A stretch of 64,000 nt of DNA, from positions 5,791,663 through 5,855,662 of the forward strand of contig NC_061811.1 of assembly GCF_021462225.1 (NCBI RefSeq), written 5' to 3'. The translations under genes and the position numbers were made by a program. Shown here piece after piece: positions 42,514 to 53,423 of this stretch. This stretch comes from Girardinichthys multiradiatus (taxonomy: Eukaryota > Chordata > Actinopteri > Cyprinodontiformes > Goodeidae). The notes beneath the pieces are model-generated. The model was not told the DNA's origin and made no database searches. It saw nothing but the letters and a program-made list of their open reading frames with translations. Position 1 is the first letter of the stretch. The number at the start of each line of letters is the position of its first letter.

Positions 42514-45210
42514 ATGTATTCCTCTCCTGAGCTGATGGACAGAATCAGGCAGATGGAGAGGGAGATGGAGAGGGATTATGAGGCTGCAGTAAGGCGGTTT
42601 TACTGGCGTCCACCTCCTTCCACGCCAGGACTCCAGGGAGCTGCTGCTGCTGCAGAGCAGCCCACTTCAGGTCTCCAGGAAGTTGCTGCGGAGCAGCCCA
42701 CTTCAGGTCTCCAGGAAGCTGCTGCAGAGCAGCCCACTTCAGGTCTCCAGGAAGCTGCTGCAGAGCAGCCCACTTCAGGTCTCCAGGAAGCTGCTGCGGA
42801 GCAGCCCACTTCAGGTCTCCAGGAAGCTGCTGCGGAGCAGCCCACTTCAGGTCTCCAGGAAGCTGCTGCAGAGCAGCCCACTTCAGGTCTCCAGGAAGCT
42901 GCTGCAGAGCAGCCCACTTCAGGTCTCCAGGAAGCTGCTGCGGAGCAGCCCACTTCAGGTCTCCAGGAAGCTGCTGCGGAGCAGCCCACTTCAGGTCTCC
43001 AGGAAGCTGCTGCGGAGCAGCCCACTTCAGGTCTCCAGGAAGCTGCTGCGGAGCAGCCCACTTCAGGTCTCCAGGAAGCTGCTGCGGAGCAGCCCACTTC
43101 AGGTCTCCAGGAAGCTGCTGCGGAGCAGCCCACTTCAGGTCTCCAGGAAGCTGCTGCGGAGCAGCCCACTTCAGGTCTCCAGGAAGCTGCTGCGGAGCAG
43201 CCCACTTCAGGTCTCCAGGAAGCTGCTGCGGAGCAGCCCACTTCAGGTCTCCAGGAAGCTGCTGCGGAGCAGCCCACTTCAGGTCTCCAGGAAGCTGCTG
43301 CGGAGCAGCCCACTTCAGGTCTCCAGGAAGCTGCTGCGGAGCAGCCCACTTCAGGTCTCCAGGAAGCTGTTGCTGCTGCTGTTGCTGCAGATCATCCCAC
43401 GCCAAGACTCCAGGGAGCTGTTGCTGCTGCTGCTGCTGCAGATCATCCCACGCCAGGACTCCAGGGAGCTGTTGCTGCTGATGCTGCTGCAGAGCAGCCT
43501 GACTCCAGGCCAGACACACGTCGCAGAGGAAGTCGTAAAAGGGACGCCCCGGCTCAAGTCATCGGGGGCCCCGGCGACGCCTCAGCTCACGTCACTGAGG
43601 GTGTCTGCGACGCCTCACCTCCTGTTCCTAGCCTGCAGGGGTTCAGTGAGGAACAGGTCCTTGTTCTGGCTTCAGAACCCTGCGACGAGGGGTTCGAGGA
43701 GGAAGCGCCGCTGGACCCTGTTCCTGAGGGATTTAAGGAACGTTTTGTCCTCGTTCTGGTCTTTGAACCCAGAGATGAGGGTTCGCCAGGCTCTGCTTCA
43801 GCCTCTGCTCCCATCACTGAGGGTCCGGGTGACGCCTCAGCTCCTGCTCACGCCACTGAGGGTCAGGCCGACGCTTCAGCTCCTGCTCACGCCACTGAGG
43901 GTCAGGCCGACGCTTCAGCTCCTGCTCACGCCACTGAGGGTCAGGCCGACGCTTCAGCTCCTGCTCACGCCACTGAGGGTCAGGCCGACGCTTCAGCTCC
44001 TGCTCACGCCACTGAGGGTCAGGCCGACGCTTCAGCTCCTGCTCACGCCACTGAGGGTCAGGCCGACGCTTCAGCTCCTGCTCACGCCACTGAGGGTCAG
44101 GCCGACGCTTCAGCTCCTGCTCACGCCACTGAGGGTCAGGCCGACGCTTCAGCTCCTGCTCACGCCACTGAGGGTCAGGCCGACGCTTCAGCTCCTGCTC
44201 ACGCCACTGAGGGTCAGGCCGACGCTTCAGCTCCTGCTCACGCCACTGAGGGTCAGGCCGACGCTTCAGCTCCTGCTCACGCCACTGAGGGTCAGGCCGA
44301 CGCTTCAGCTCCTGCTCACGCCACTGAGGGTCAGGCCGACGCTTCAGCTCCTGCTCACGCCACTGAGGGTCAGGCCGACGCTTCAGCTCCTGCTCACGCC
44401 ACTGAGGGTCAGGCCGACGCTTCAGCTCCTGCTCACGCCACTGAGGGTCAGGCCGACGCTTCAGCTCCTGCTCACGCCACTGAGGGTCAGGCCGACGCTT
44501 CAGCTCCTGCTCACGCCACTGAGGGTCAGGCCGACGCTTCAGCTCCTGCTCACGCCACTGAGGGTCAGGCCGACGCTTCAGCTCCTGCTCACGCCACTGA
44601 GGGTCAGGCCGACGCTTCAGCTCCTGCTCACGCCACTGAGGGTCAGGCCGACGCTTCAGCTCCTGCTCACGCCACTGAGGGTCAGGCCGACGCTTCAGCT
44701 CCTGCTCACGCCACTGAGGGTCAGGCCGACGCTTCAGCTCCTGCTCACGCCACTGAGGGTCAGGCCGACGCTTCAGCTCCTGCTCACGCCACTGAGGGTC
44801 AGGCCGACGCTTCAGCTCCTGCTCACGCCACTGAGGGTCAGGCCGACGCTTCAGCTCCTGCTCACGCCACTGAGGGTCAGGCCGACGCTTCAGCTCCTGC
44901 TCACGCCACTGAGGGTCAGGCCGACGCTTCAGCTCCTGCTCACGCCACTGAGGGTCAGGCCGACGCTTCAGCTCCTGCTCACGCCACTGAGGGTCAGGCC
45001 GACGCTTCAGCTCCTGCTCACGCCACTGAGGGTCAGGCCGACGCTTCAGCTCCTGCTCACGCCACTGAGGGTCAGGCCGACGCTTCAGCTCCTGCTCACG
45101 CCACTGAGGGTCCGGCTGACGCTTCAGCTCCTGCTCATGCCACTGAGGGTCCGGCTGACACCTTAGCTTCTGCCTCTGAGGGTGCGCCAGGCTCCATGCC
45201 TCTGGAGTGA
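42514..45210 (+). CDS. ORF 2: low-complexity protein with two coding minisatellites
   Basis: An 898-residue frame. Residues 1-40 form a highly charged helix (RIRQMEREMERDYEAAVRR). Residues 53-280 are nineteen 12-residue repeats (GLQEAAAEQPTS), then two to three 17-residue repeats with DHPTP, a linker with paired FEPRDEG/SEPCDEG-like segments (about 375-430), and residues 451-866 are thirty-two identical 13-residue repeats (QADASAPAHATEG), then two variants and a stop. Unit lengths are multiples of three, so copy-number change preserves the frame. No enzyme motif or signal peptide; the protein would be acidic and disordered. Similar Ala/Pro/Thr-rich predicted proteins occur in other teleosts as I recall, probably from the same repeat family. 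Whether it is translated is unknown. Confidence 0.5.
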   Translation: MYSSPELMDRIRQMEREMERDYEAAVRRFYWRPPPSTPGLQGAAAAAEQPTSGLQEVAAEQPTSGLQEAAAEQPTSGLQEAAAEQPTSGLQEAAAEQPTSGLQEAAAEQPTSGLQEAAAEQPTSGLQEAAAEQPTSGLQEAAAEQPTSGLQEAAAEQPTSGLQEAAAEQPTSGLQEAAAEQPTSGLQEAAAEQPTSGLQEAAAEQPTSGLQEAAAEQPTSGLQEAAAEQPTSGLQEAAAEQPTSGLQEAAAEQPTSGLQEAAAEQPTSGLQEAAAEQPTSGLQEAVAAAVAADHPTPRLQGAVAAAAAADHPTPGLQGAVAADAAAEQPDSRPDTRRRGSRKRDAPAQVIGGPGDASAHVTEGVCDASPPVPSLQGFSEEQVLVLASEPCDEGFEEEAPLDPVPEGFKERFVLVLVFEPRDEGSPGSASASAPITEGPGDASAPAHATEGQADASAPAHATEGQADASAPAHATEGQADASAPAHATEGQADASAPAHATEGQADASAPAHATEGQADASAPAHATEGQADASAPAHATEGQADASAPAHATEGQADASAPAHATEGQADASAPAHATEGQADASAPAHATEGQADASAPAHATEGQADASAPAHATEGQADASAPAHATEGQADASAPAHATEGQADASAPAHATEGQADASAPAHATEGQADASAPAHATEGQADASAPAHATEGQADASAPAHATEGQADASAPAHATEGQADASAPAHATEGQADASAPAHATEGQADASAPAHATEGQADASAPAHATEGQADASAPAHATEGQADASAPAHATEGQADASAPAHATEGQADASAPAHATEGQADASAPAHATEGQADASAPAHATEGQADASAPAHATEGPADASAPAHATEGPADTLASASEGAPGSMPLE
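42670..43365 (+). repeat. Minisatellite 1: 19 x 36 bp (plus partial)
   Basis: Unit GGTCTCCAGGAAGCTGCTGC plus 16 bp. Nineteen full units span 42670-43353, with a partial twentieth. Units differ mainly at one site (GCA or GCG before GAG). In order they read g,a,a,g,g,a,a,g,g and then all g, which shows a 4-unit (144-bp) higher-order duplication at units 2-5 and 6-9. Confidence 0.95.
43378..43500 (+). repeat. Short tandem repeat, 51-bp unit
   Basis: Two full copies and a partial third of a unit built from GTTGCTGCTGCTG, CAGATCATCCCACGCCA and CTCCAGGGAGCT, linking minisatellite 1 to the linker region. The coding frame is kept. Confidence 0.85.
43864..45150 (+). repeat. Minisatellite 2: 32 identical 39-bp units plus one variant
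   Basis: Unit CAGGCCGACGCTTCAGCTCC plus 19 bp. From 43864 to 45111 (1,248 bp) thirty-two units show no difference that I can see; two reading frames both give an invariant peptide, which supports identity at base level. A variant unit (CCGGCTGAC start) follows at 45112-45150. Such homogeneity means very recent expansion or conversion; collapse or expansion by the assembler is also possible. Confidence 0.96.
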
Positions 45211-45525
45211 CACAGAGCGTCTGGGAGGTCCTCTACTCTGCTCAGTCGGCCTCCATGTCTTTGGTGCAGGCCTGGTCGCCCGCCGGAACTCTGTGCCTGC
45301 TCGGGACGACCTCCTGGTCGCCTGCCGGAACTCTGTGCCTGCTCGGGACGACCTCCTGGTCGCCCGCCTGAACTCTGTGCCTGCTCGGGACGACCTCCTG
45401 GTCGCCCGCCTGAACTCTGTTTTTGTTTCTTGACATTGCTTTGTGCTTTTTATCGTTTTTGCCTTATATGTATACTTCTATCAGCCAAAGCTTCCCACTA
45501 AGGGACAATAAAGGATATTTCATTC
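45211..45525 (+). repeat. 3' end of minisatellite unit: 42-bp repeats and LINE-like tail
   Basis: A third tandem array (45274-45421; three full 42-bp copies and a partial fourth, starting GGTCGCCCGCC) lies downstream of the ORF 2 stop. It is followed by a T-rich stretch and GGGACAATAAAGGATATTTC (45502-45521), a retroposon-like 3' tail found inverted at 15016-15035. This marks the probable end of the unit that starts at 41419. Confidence 0.65.
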
Positions 45526-45544
45526 CGATAGAAAAAAAGTACAT

Positions 45545-45975
45545 TAATATTCCAGGGAAATATGCATAAAAGAGGAGGCAGAAATAGGGAGGCTAGAGGA
45601 GAGCACAATAGAGTAAAATACATTTTATTAGTGAATTACGTCATTCTATACATGTTGCAATTAACCTGCTGTGCTCTCGTGTGATTCTCTCTTCAGTAAA
45701 ACTAGACAGAAGACACAACCTCTTTTATAGCCATGGAAGACAGATAAGTACTAACAGTTATCATTACTAACCTATTAAGTACGTGATACATCTCTGCCAA
45801 CTCCATTAACTGTCCTCATATTCCTTCCATCCCCTCATGTATGGCTTTATTTGACTCTTATCATATTGAATGACTTTTATTTTTATCTTTCATTTCTGAA
45901 CATTTTATAACTGCAGTTCCACTTATTCCCTTTCCTCTCTCTGCAGATTCATATGTTATGTAAATAACATATTCA
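45545..45975 (-). mobile_element. Candidate LTR fragment
   Basis: On the minus strand CTATAAAAGAGG (complement of 45719-45730) is followed about 100 bases on by AATAAA (complement of 45623-45628), the promoter-to-polyadenylation spacing of an LTR. Flanking ends are not resolved. A 9-bp inverted repeat with a 4-base loop lies at 45951-45972. Confidence 0.3.
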
Positions 45976-47762
45976 ATTGAAAATACAAAAAGGGAAGGGA
46001 CAAATTACAAGATTTACAGCTAAAACCACTTTCTACTGTTGTCCTTTTACAGCTCATACAAGTGTCTGGACGTCTTGCTGTCCGTCATCTTTCATCCATT
46101 CCGGTTCTCAGTCCACACCTGCAATGGACCAATGTTTGGATCTGCTTCCAGGTACCACTATTGTGCCTATTAGATTAGGCGCACTTAAGGCTGTTGCTGA
46201 CAAGTACAGTATGGGTAAAAACTTGGGTGTGCAGAAAAAAAGCAATAAATTTGAGAACTCAGTAATATAACAAAATAAAGGAAAACGTGATTTTATCTAT
46301 AGAGGAAATGTGTTTCTGTTCCCTGAAAAGGCAGAAATGGCTAAATTTAATCAATGTCCCTGCAACTGTGAAACCATTGTGCTGCAGCCATCGTGCTGTT
46401 TGCCTGTTGATTTACTTTATGGTGGAATTTGACAAATGATGTTCAGGATGGTTGATGCTGTGCATTGGTGCATGCCTGCTCTGCTTAGATACCCACTGTA
46501 AATCACGTCACTCTTGCAGTGTGCAGTAGATGGTTGTCTTACAAGGAACACGTCTAGGACATTTAACAGTTCAAATAATAAAAACTGATACAATGAGGGC
46601 TGCTTTTTATATTTTTTTATATTGCTGCTGCTAAAGAAGAGTCTTTAAATATGACAATATGCAGAAATTTAAGATCATGCAGGAAAATAGCTAAACCTTA
46701 ATAATAATAGCAATCGAGTTCTGCAAGTTGCTTAAATTGCCTGTTAGTGAAACAGAATTAATTTTCTCTCTAATTACAAAGATCTGAAGAGTTGACTCAA
46801 TATTCAGCTGGAATGTTAATTTGAATGAAACCTGTTGCAGTTATGTGAACTTTAAAATAAATAAACAAACGCATGAAGAAAATGGATAAGCTTGGTAAGA
46901 ATTTGAATAAATAACTGCCTATCTGCTCCATTAGCTTGCATGGCTCAGAGTGTTCCTCTCGACTGAGCTCTAACAGCCTGCAGGCTCATGAATTATCATG
47001 AAATGAGCATGGGTAAAAATTCAAATCTTGCTCTCCCCGTGGGAAGCGAACAAATGCATTTTTGTACCATAAAAGCGAAGAGATGATTGAAATAAGGCAG
47101 CTGTCTCGGACTTAAATTCTCCAGGACATCTTTTTCAGGATGGTATTTTGTAATCAGTGCGTGCTGAAAATGAGCGAGCGACAGCCTGGATAGCCTTACT
47201 TAAATTTGTGTCATGTTACTGTATGAGGCTCAATCAGCAGGATAACAAGCATTCAAATTGTCTCTGCCTTCAAGTATTTTGCAAAAGCTGTCCTGCTCTT
47301 CCTGGAGCCACGTAACTGAGGGAGCAATTAGAGCAGACCAGCAGAGTGAAAGTGGAGGGAAGGTTTTAGATCCTCCTGTGTCTTATTTACGGAACACTAA
47401 AAAAAGAGTAGTTGAACAAGTAAGTTCACGCTTCCGTTCCCCTGGATTTAAAAGGAATTAGTTTATGTTCATAGTTCACTATTTGGAATTGTGAATTAGA
47501 ACAGTCACAAAACAAAAGGTCAATGTTTCATTTTGCTTTTTATGAGCTAAAACCACCTTTATAAAACTAGGTGTTGCTAGATGACCCCCTCTTAGTATTT
47601 GGTAATATTACTACCCCATCATTATTATTGCGTCTAATACTATTGTTAAAATGTTGCAGTTTATAACAATTCCTTTCCTTGTTTGGGCATGCAATTAAAC
47701 AATTTAAATATTCTTACTATTCTTATTGTTAATATTTATATTAATACTAGCAGCATTTATAA
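45976..47762. other. No gene seen
   Basis: Mostly plain sequence. The part 46900-47350 is less AT-rich, matches no repeat I know and carries a short open frame (47258-47461); it could be unique host DNA or a conserved non-coding element. Nothing can be asserted from one sequence. Confidence 0.35.
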
Positions 47763-47950
47763 TTATAGGCGCAGTTGCTAGCACTACTACCTTGCAGGTA
47801 GAAGGTTCCAGGTTCGAATCCTGACCTGAGGTTTTTCTGCATGGATATTCCGTGGTCTTCCCATGCATGCAAGGGTTCTCACTGGGTACTCCAACTTACT
47901 CCCACAGTCCAAACAGATGCATGTTGAGTTATTTGATAACTCTAAACTGA
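47763..47950 (+). repeat. tRNA-headed SINE, 5' half
   Basis: Head GGCGCAGTTGCTAGCACTAC (box A-like) and GGTTCGAATCC (47811-47821, canonical box B), then CTGCATGGATATTCCGTGG and CGGGTACTCC-like sequence as in 39055/40165. It breaks off near 47950. Confidence 0.75.
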
Positions 47951-50248
47951 TATAGAGAGTAAAAGGAGAGGAAGTTTGTGGTCCATATATAAATATAGAC
48001 TTTAGTTTATGTAAATCATTCCAGAGTTAGTGAGAAAATATGCTCATTTAAACCTAACTGTCAATCACAAGAGCAAAAATACAACAATGTTTTGATTAAA
48101 AAATGTTTTATGTTGTAGCTGCAGGTTTGAGTTAGGTGATAGGTATTTATGAAACAGCTATGCTGGCATCTTTCTGAGGCTGTTCAGGCATGTGGTAGTT
48201 TCTGCTTATACTAATTAGTTTACCTGTCTGCGTGTGGTAATTTGCATGCTGCTGATATGACTGTTGATTATCTGTACAAAATTGTATCATGAATAAAATA
48301 CTTTCTCTGTGTTTTTGGGTCTTTCTTGTGTTTCAGTAATGTTATTATTCAGTATTGTTGTGTTTGCATTTAGTCTCCTAGGTGCAGGTTTATGTCCTGT
48401 TGCAAAATATCTCAAAACGTTATGAACGTATTAGGGTTAAATTCTCAGACAAGGTGCGTTTTAGCACAAGGAACATGGGATTTGATTTTGGTGGTGATGC
48501 GGAGCACCATTTGGATGCAGGATTTTTCTTTATCATTGCCAGATCATGGTGCGCACATGGTTCATCACCCTATCAGCAGCTGACATGCAGTGACCAGACA
48601 TCATCCAGAGAACAGTTCAAGGGTATAGAAAAAAAGCTGACATGCATCACTGACCCTATTGCCTTGGTGGAGGTCTGTGCTCAATGAGTGCTTTTCTAGT
48701 TTAGCCTTTGTCTTGGCCCCTGAGTTTTCTTGTGGTGATTATGGTTTCAATCATTCCTTTCACCAGTTCCCTCTAGCGTCTTGCTTCCCCCACAGCTGCA
48801 GCCTGTTATTAAACCACCTGTTCCTCATCCAGTAATCACCACCTTTTGTCAGATCCAGCTGTCAACTCCTGCCATTCTCTCTGATTCAATTCAATGCATT
48901 CAGTTTATTTACTCAGTGGCAATTTAGAACAATTCCAATTCCTGTTATCTTACTGGTTTGTTTTCCATGTGTCCCTGTTGCTCTCCTTTGTGTTGCATCC
49001 AGGTTTAGCTTCTGTAACCTTTCGGATTTTGTTTCCTTTTATACTAAATACTTTGTTTACTTCTATGTCTGTTTCCTGTCACCTGTCGGCTCTTATGTCC
49101 TACAACACTGCACCAAAACGTGACAATTTAATTTTTAACCCATGATGTCAAAAACAATTCTAACCTTGGAAGTAGTTTCTACAATGAAAGTAAGTGCCGG
49201 CCTGGATCCCAGAAGGCTGTGCATGTATAGGGGATGCAAAGGATGGTAGATTTGGGATTTATATTATAGATCCTGCCGTTTTGAAACAGCAGATGTTTCA
49301 GTGGGGGTTGCATCTGAACACAAAAACAGGCATCTGCTTCTTTGCTTGTGCCAGTAATTTCCAACATCCTGCCATCTGCTTTACTTTTAGGAAATAATTT
49401 TGTGCAGGTTTGTGATTTAACTGCTTAAAATACTGGAAAACATTCTGAGAATATAATTGATAAATCTTTAATGACAAAGTCTGGAAATGTTTGTTTTCTA
49501 ATTGTTCCTACTGATCAATATCAAAGGTTTTAAGGCACCCTTTCTTTTCCAAGATGTTTAAATCCTTTAGGATAAGTATCAATTTAGAACAAGAGAGGCC
49601 AGATTTATGAGCTGGGGTTTAATCAAGAAGAATTCAATAAACATCTTTATTTGTACGTGCAAAGGAAACAGAGAAGCCATCACTCGTCTTTCATCGATTG
49701 CATCACTCTCGTGTGGCTTTCAGATAGTTTCAGCTTGGCTGCTAAATGATGATGGCTGTTGTAGGCAATCTGACGCTGCACTGATTGTTTTTTTTTTTCA
49801 AAATGTACTGGCCATTTGTGGTTTTATAATAGAAGACAAAGCTTTCATCTGACAGCAGTGTGGGTGTGAAAACATGCCAAGTCATTGGACAGCAACCTTT
49901 GAGTAATCTGGGTTGCCAAATGATCAGGAGAATGAAAACTGTGGGTCGAAGAATCAACCTATGTTCACCTTTATTTGGGCTCCAAACTCTTACATAGATT
50001 TTTCAAATATTTATTCTTTAAAAAACTTAAAACTGTTATAAAGTGAATATAAAAAAGTCACTTTTTAACTAATTATCAGATCAAATCAGCACTTTCTGTT
50101 TGGACCATGCAAAATCAAGATACACATCCATCCACGGTTTATATATCAGAAACTAGAACCAGGTGTGCAGGAAAAGCACAAAAAAAAAAAATTACACCAG
50201 TTCATTTGTATTTTTTAGTTTCCTTACTGATTTAAAAGAAATGTATAA
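47951..50248. other. No gene recognised
   Basis: Contains a possible LTR-like stretch (48700-49135, with a short L2-tail-like piece at 48887-48928) and otherwise unremarkable AT-rich sequence. Open frames up to about 100 codons (48382-48687) show no motif. Confidence 0.35.
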
Positions 50249-50386
50249 AGGTGCAGTGATGGCACAGGGGCCTTAGTTCTCAACACAGGCTGTTGCGGGT
50301 TCGAGTCCTGGCCCTCCACCCTATTTCCTGTCAACTCACTTTCAAGAAAATGTGAAAAATAGAGGCCACTAGTGTCTAAAAAAAAT
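50249..50386 (+). repeat. tRNA-derived SINE, second family
   Basis: GGTGCAGTGATGGCACAGGG (box A-like) and GGGTTCGAGTCC (50297-50308, canonical box B), then a body with CTATTTCCTGTCAACTC and an A-rich end (50378-50386). The pol III promoter boxes look usable. Sister copy at 35255-35435. Confidence 0.7.
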
Positions 50387-51227
50387 GAAGCTCATTATAT
50401 AAAAATTATAATCTGAAAAGGACAAGTAGGGAGATAACCAAGAATAAAGTGCAAATGTTGCCTTCAAACCTCAAAACAGGCATAAAGTGACAGACAAACT
50501 GAAATCACAGCCATAAACTCTGCCAATAGAAGAACAAGAAGAGCAAAAATATAGCAAAAATCTCTTAATGGTGTTCACCAACAAAAAAAACCTTAAAGTC
50601 AAAGCCATCCAACCACCCATGCATTTCTTTGCTGTTTTTGTTTAATCTTGTTCAATTGCAGGGCGAACTGGGATCTATTTCAGGAGTCAACCATGCACAC
50701 AGACTCTCACATTTGTAGGCAGTTCAAATAAACAGGACACAAGTAACAAAGGATGCCGAAGCTTTGCTTTTTGCTCAATACTCAAATAATCATTTAATGA
50801 GGGAAACTGTGAAGGCAAAGCCAAATCTCCAGGTGAGACCATTTAGAGAAGTTTTTTAGTTTGTATGATGGTTAAAGACACAAAAGTGTAATTCAGCTAA
50901 AAGTGAGAAACTGTAAAACAACAAAATGCCAATGCAAATTCCTTGACAGAGCAGAGTGGTAGGATATAAAAATATTTCACACACAAGATGGAGAGGATAG
51001 ACTCAGGGTTTGTGGAAATATCTTGGAATAGTCCCCTGGTCCAATTCAAGTAGCTTTTGTCTGTGACTCTTTTCTCTTTTCAACCTCCAGCTGGTTGAGG
51101 CAGACAGCTGCTCATCCTGAGCCTGGTTGTACTGGAGGGTTCTTCTGTTTGGTGTGAAATCGTTCCTGTTGAACTGTCATCTCCCGAAGAAAACAAAAGC
51201 AGAGTAGATGGTGCATGTGGGACAGCA
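50387..51227. other. No gene seen
   Basis: AT-rich flank of the minus-strand LINE. The frame that ends at 51080 on the minus strand simply reads out of the LINE into this flank. Confidence 0.45.
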
Positions 51228-52830
51228 TAATCCAATCCAACTTTATTTATAAAGCACTTTTGCACCACAGCAGACCAAAGTGCTGTACAGAAACTAGATT
51301 CAACACAACTCATAATACAAACAAAAAACACAACACCATACACAGTGTCAAAAGCCAAAGAAAACAAGTAGGTTTTAAGACGCATTTTAGAAACAGACTG
51401 TCTGAGTTGGAGGGGCAGCTCGTTCCAAAGTTTAGAAGCTGCTGCAGCAAAAGATCGATCTCCCTTTAGTTTAAGTCTGGTCTTAGGGACCCTCAGGAGC
51501 AGTTGATCAGCTGATCTAAGGGAGCGGGAGGGATTATAGGGATGCAGCAGATCAGCCAGGTAAGGTGGGGCAAGGCCATTCAGAAATTTAAAAACAAATA
51601 AAAGTATTTTAAAATGGATTCTAAAAGGCACAGGCAGCCAGTGAAGTGAAGATAAGATGGGAGAAATGTGCTCATATTTACGTGTGCCAGTTAAAAGCCT
51701 CGCTGCAGCATGTTGGACCCTTTGCAGTTGGGCAACGGAGGACCCACTAACCCCCAGATAAAGTGCATTACAATAATCCAGCCAGGTGGTAATAAAGGCA
51801 TGGATCACTGTCTCAAAATGTCTTTTTGGAATAAAGTATTTTATTTTGGCTATCTGCCTCAAATGATAAAAACTCCTTTTAACAACTGACCTGATGTGGT
51901 TGTCTAATTTGAGATCGGGATCTATTTCAACTCCTAAATTCCTCACTAACAATTTATTGTACTGAGTCAAGGAACCTAGATTTATAGGGGAGTGACCCGC
52001 AGTACCTCCAAAAACCATAACCTCAGTCTTGGTTTCATTAAAGACACCTAAGAAGTGGGTCCATAACAAACGAATTTGACTTTTTAAGAGGTACATAGAT
52101 CTGGCTGTCACCTGCGTAACAATGAAATGATATACCATGCTTTCTGAGAATAGAACCAAGTGGGAGCAAATAGAGGGAAAACAGAAGCGGGCCTAAAATT
52201 GAGCCTTGAGGGACTCCACAAAAAAGAGGAGAAGAGGAGGACACTGACCACTCAAGACTAACACAGAATGTTCGGTTGGTCAGATAGGATCTGAACCAAT
52301 TTAAGGCAACACCTTTGATTCCCACCCACTGGTCCAAACGAGATAACAGAATGTCATGGTCTACGGTGTCAAAAGCAGCTGTTAGGTCCTAAAGCACAAG
52401 GATGACACAATCACCAGTCAGTTGCTAAAAGAATATCATTAAACACTTTTAAAAGAGCTGATTCAGTGCTGTGGAAAGTTTTAAAACCAGATTGAAAAAC
52501 CTCGAGGATATTATGCTCTTCAAGAAAACTAAGTAATTGACTGTACACAATTTTCTCGAGGATTTTGGAAATAAAAGAAAGCTTGGAAATTGGCCTAAAA
52601 TTAGCTAAATTAGTGGTGTCTAGTCCAGATTTTTTAATAAGAGGTTGCACCACTGTATGTTTAAAATGATCAGGAACCACACCAGAGGACAGACTACTAT
52701 TAATAAGTTCAAGACAAAATTGTCCTATGGTGGGGAAAACCTCTTTAAAAAGTCGAGGAGGGACAGCATCATTGGGAGAACCTGAAGGCTTCAGGTGAGA
52801 GATAATCTGCTGAAGAGAAGACAGAGTCAC
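51228..52830 (-). pseudogene. LINE reverse transcriptase, inactivated (YADD changed to YAGD)
   Basis: Motifs on the minus strand: NFRPISKLSFISKILEK (near 52600), FQSGFKTFHSTESALL, an in-frame TAG just before [12 protein letters not shown] (near 52390), [21 protein letters not shown] (near 52190), then [11 protein letters not shown] (near 52110), where the second position of the catalytic aspartate pair is glycine. After PLKKS about 30 codons are missing, and the frame changes before NETKTEVMVFG (52040). The C-terminal part (LDYCNALYLG, QRVQHAAARLL, LHWLPVPFRI, KLWNELPLQLR) is open. Multiple lesions mean a dead copy. Confidence 0.9.
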
Positions 52831-53423
52831 AGGTTCAAACCTGACAAAAACAGCACAAGCAGGAACATAAATAGAAGGATCATGGGCAGAAGGTAAAATA
52901 TGGTCTCTAATAGTTTTGTTTTATCTATGAAAAAGTGAAGAAAGTTTTCACAAAGAACAGAGGGAGCATCAATGCAAACAGTTTGTGGAGGATTAAGAAC
53001 CGAGTCAATTATTGTAAATAAAACATGAGGTTTGTGAGAGTTTGACTGGATAACATTAGACAGATATATTCTTTTGGCTTCCTTCACAGTCTTTTGATAT
53101 CGTCGCCAAGAATCCTTTCATATTTGAAACGAGACCACCAGCCTGTCCCTTTTCCACCTGCGCTATGCCCTGCGGTATTCACGCCTATAGCAGCCTGGGT
53201 CGTTTCATTCAGCCAGGGCTCAGATTTGAGTTTAGGCTTTCTAGTCTTTACAGGAGCCACAGTGTCCATGACAGACTGGCAGGTTGCATGAAACCAGAAA
53301 CTGAAATCCTGCGTGTTGTTGACTGAAGACGCTGTGCTGACACATTTCTGATTAAAAACAGCAGAAAATTTTGCAGCAGTGGAAGGGTTAATGATGTGGC
53401 AGCTCCGCACAGGGGCACAAGAT

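Noticed and set aside
42545..43519. Minus-strand frames of 324 and 249 codons
   Set aside because: Shadows of the 36-bp array; no start context or sequence outside the array supports them.
42670..45150. CRISPR-like array
   Set aside because: Units are directly adjacent with no unique spacers, and the sequence is vertebrate; these are coding minisatellites.
42683..45166. Long second plus-strand frame (827 codons) through the minisatellites
   Set aside because: Repeat units are multiples of three, so any stop-free frame stays open; this one has Arg/Leu-rich, unnatural composition.
45242..45436. Minus-strand 64-codon repetitive frame
   Set aside because: Produced by the 42-bp tandem repeats downstream of ORF 2.
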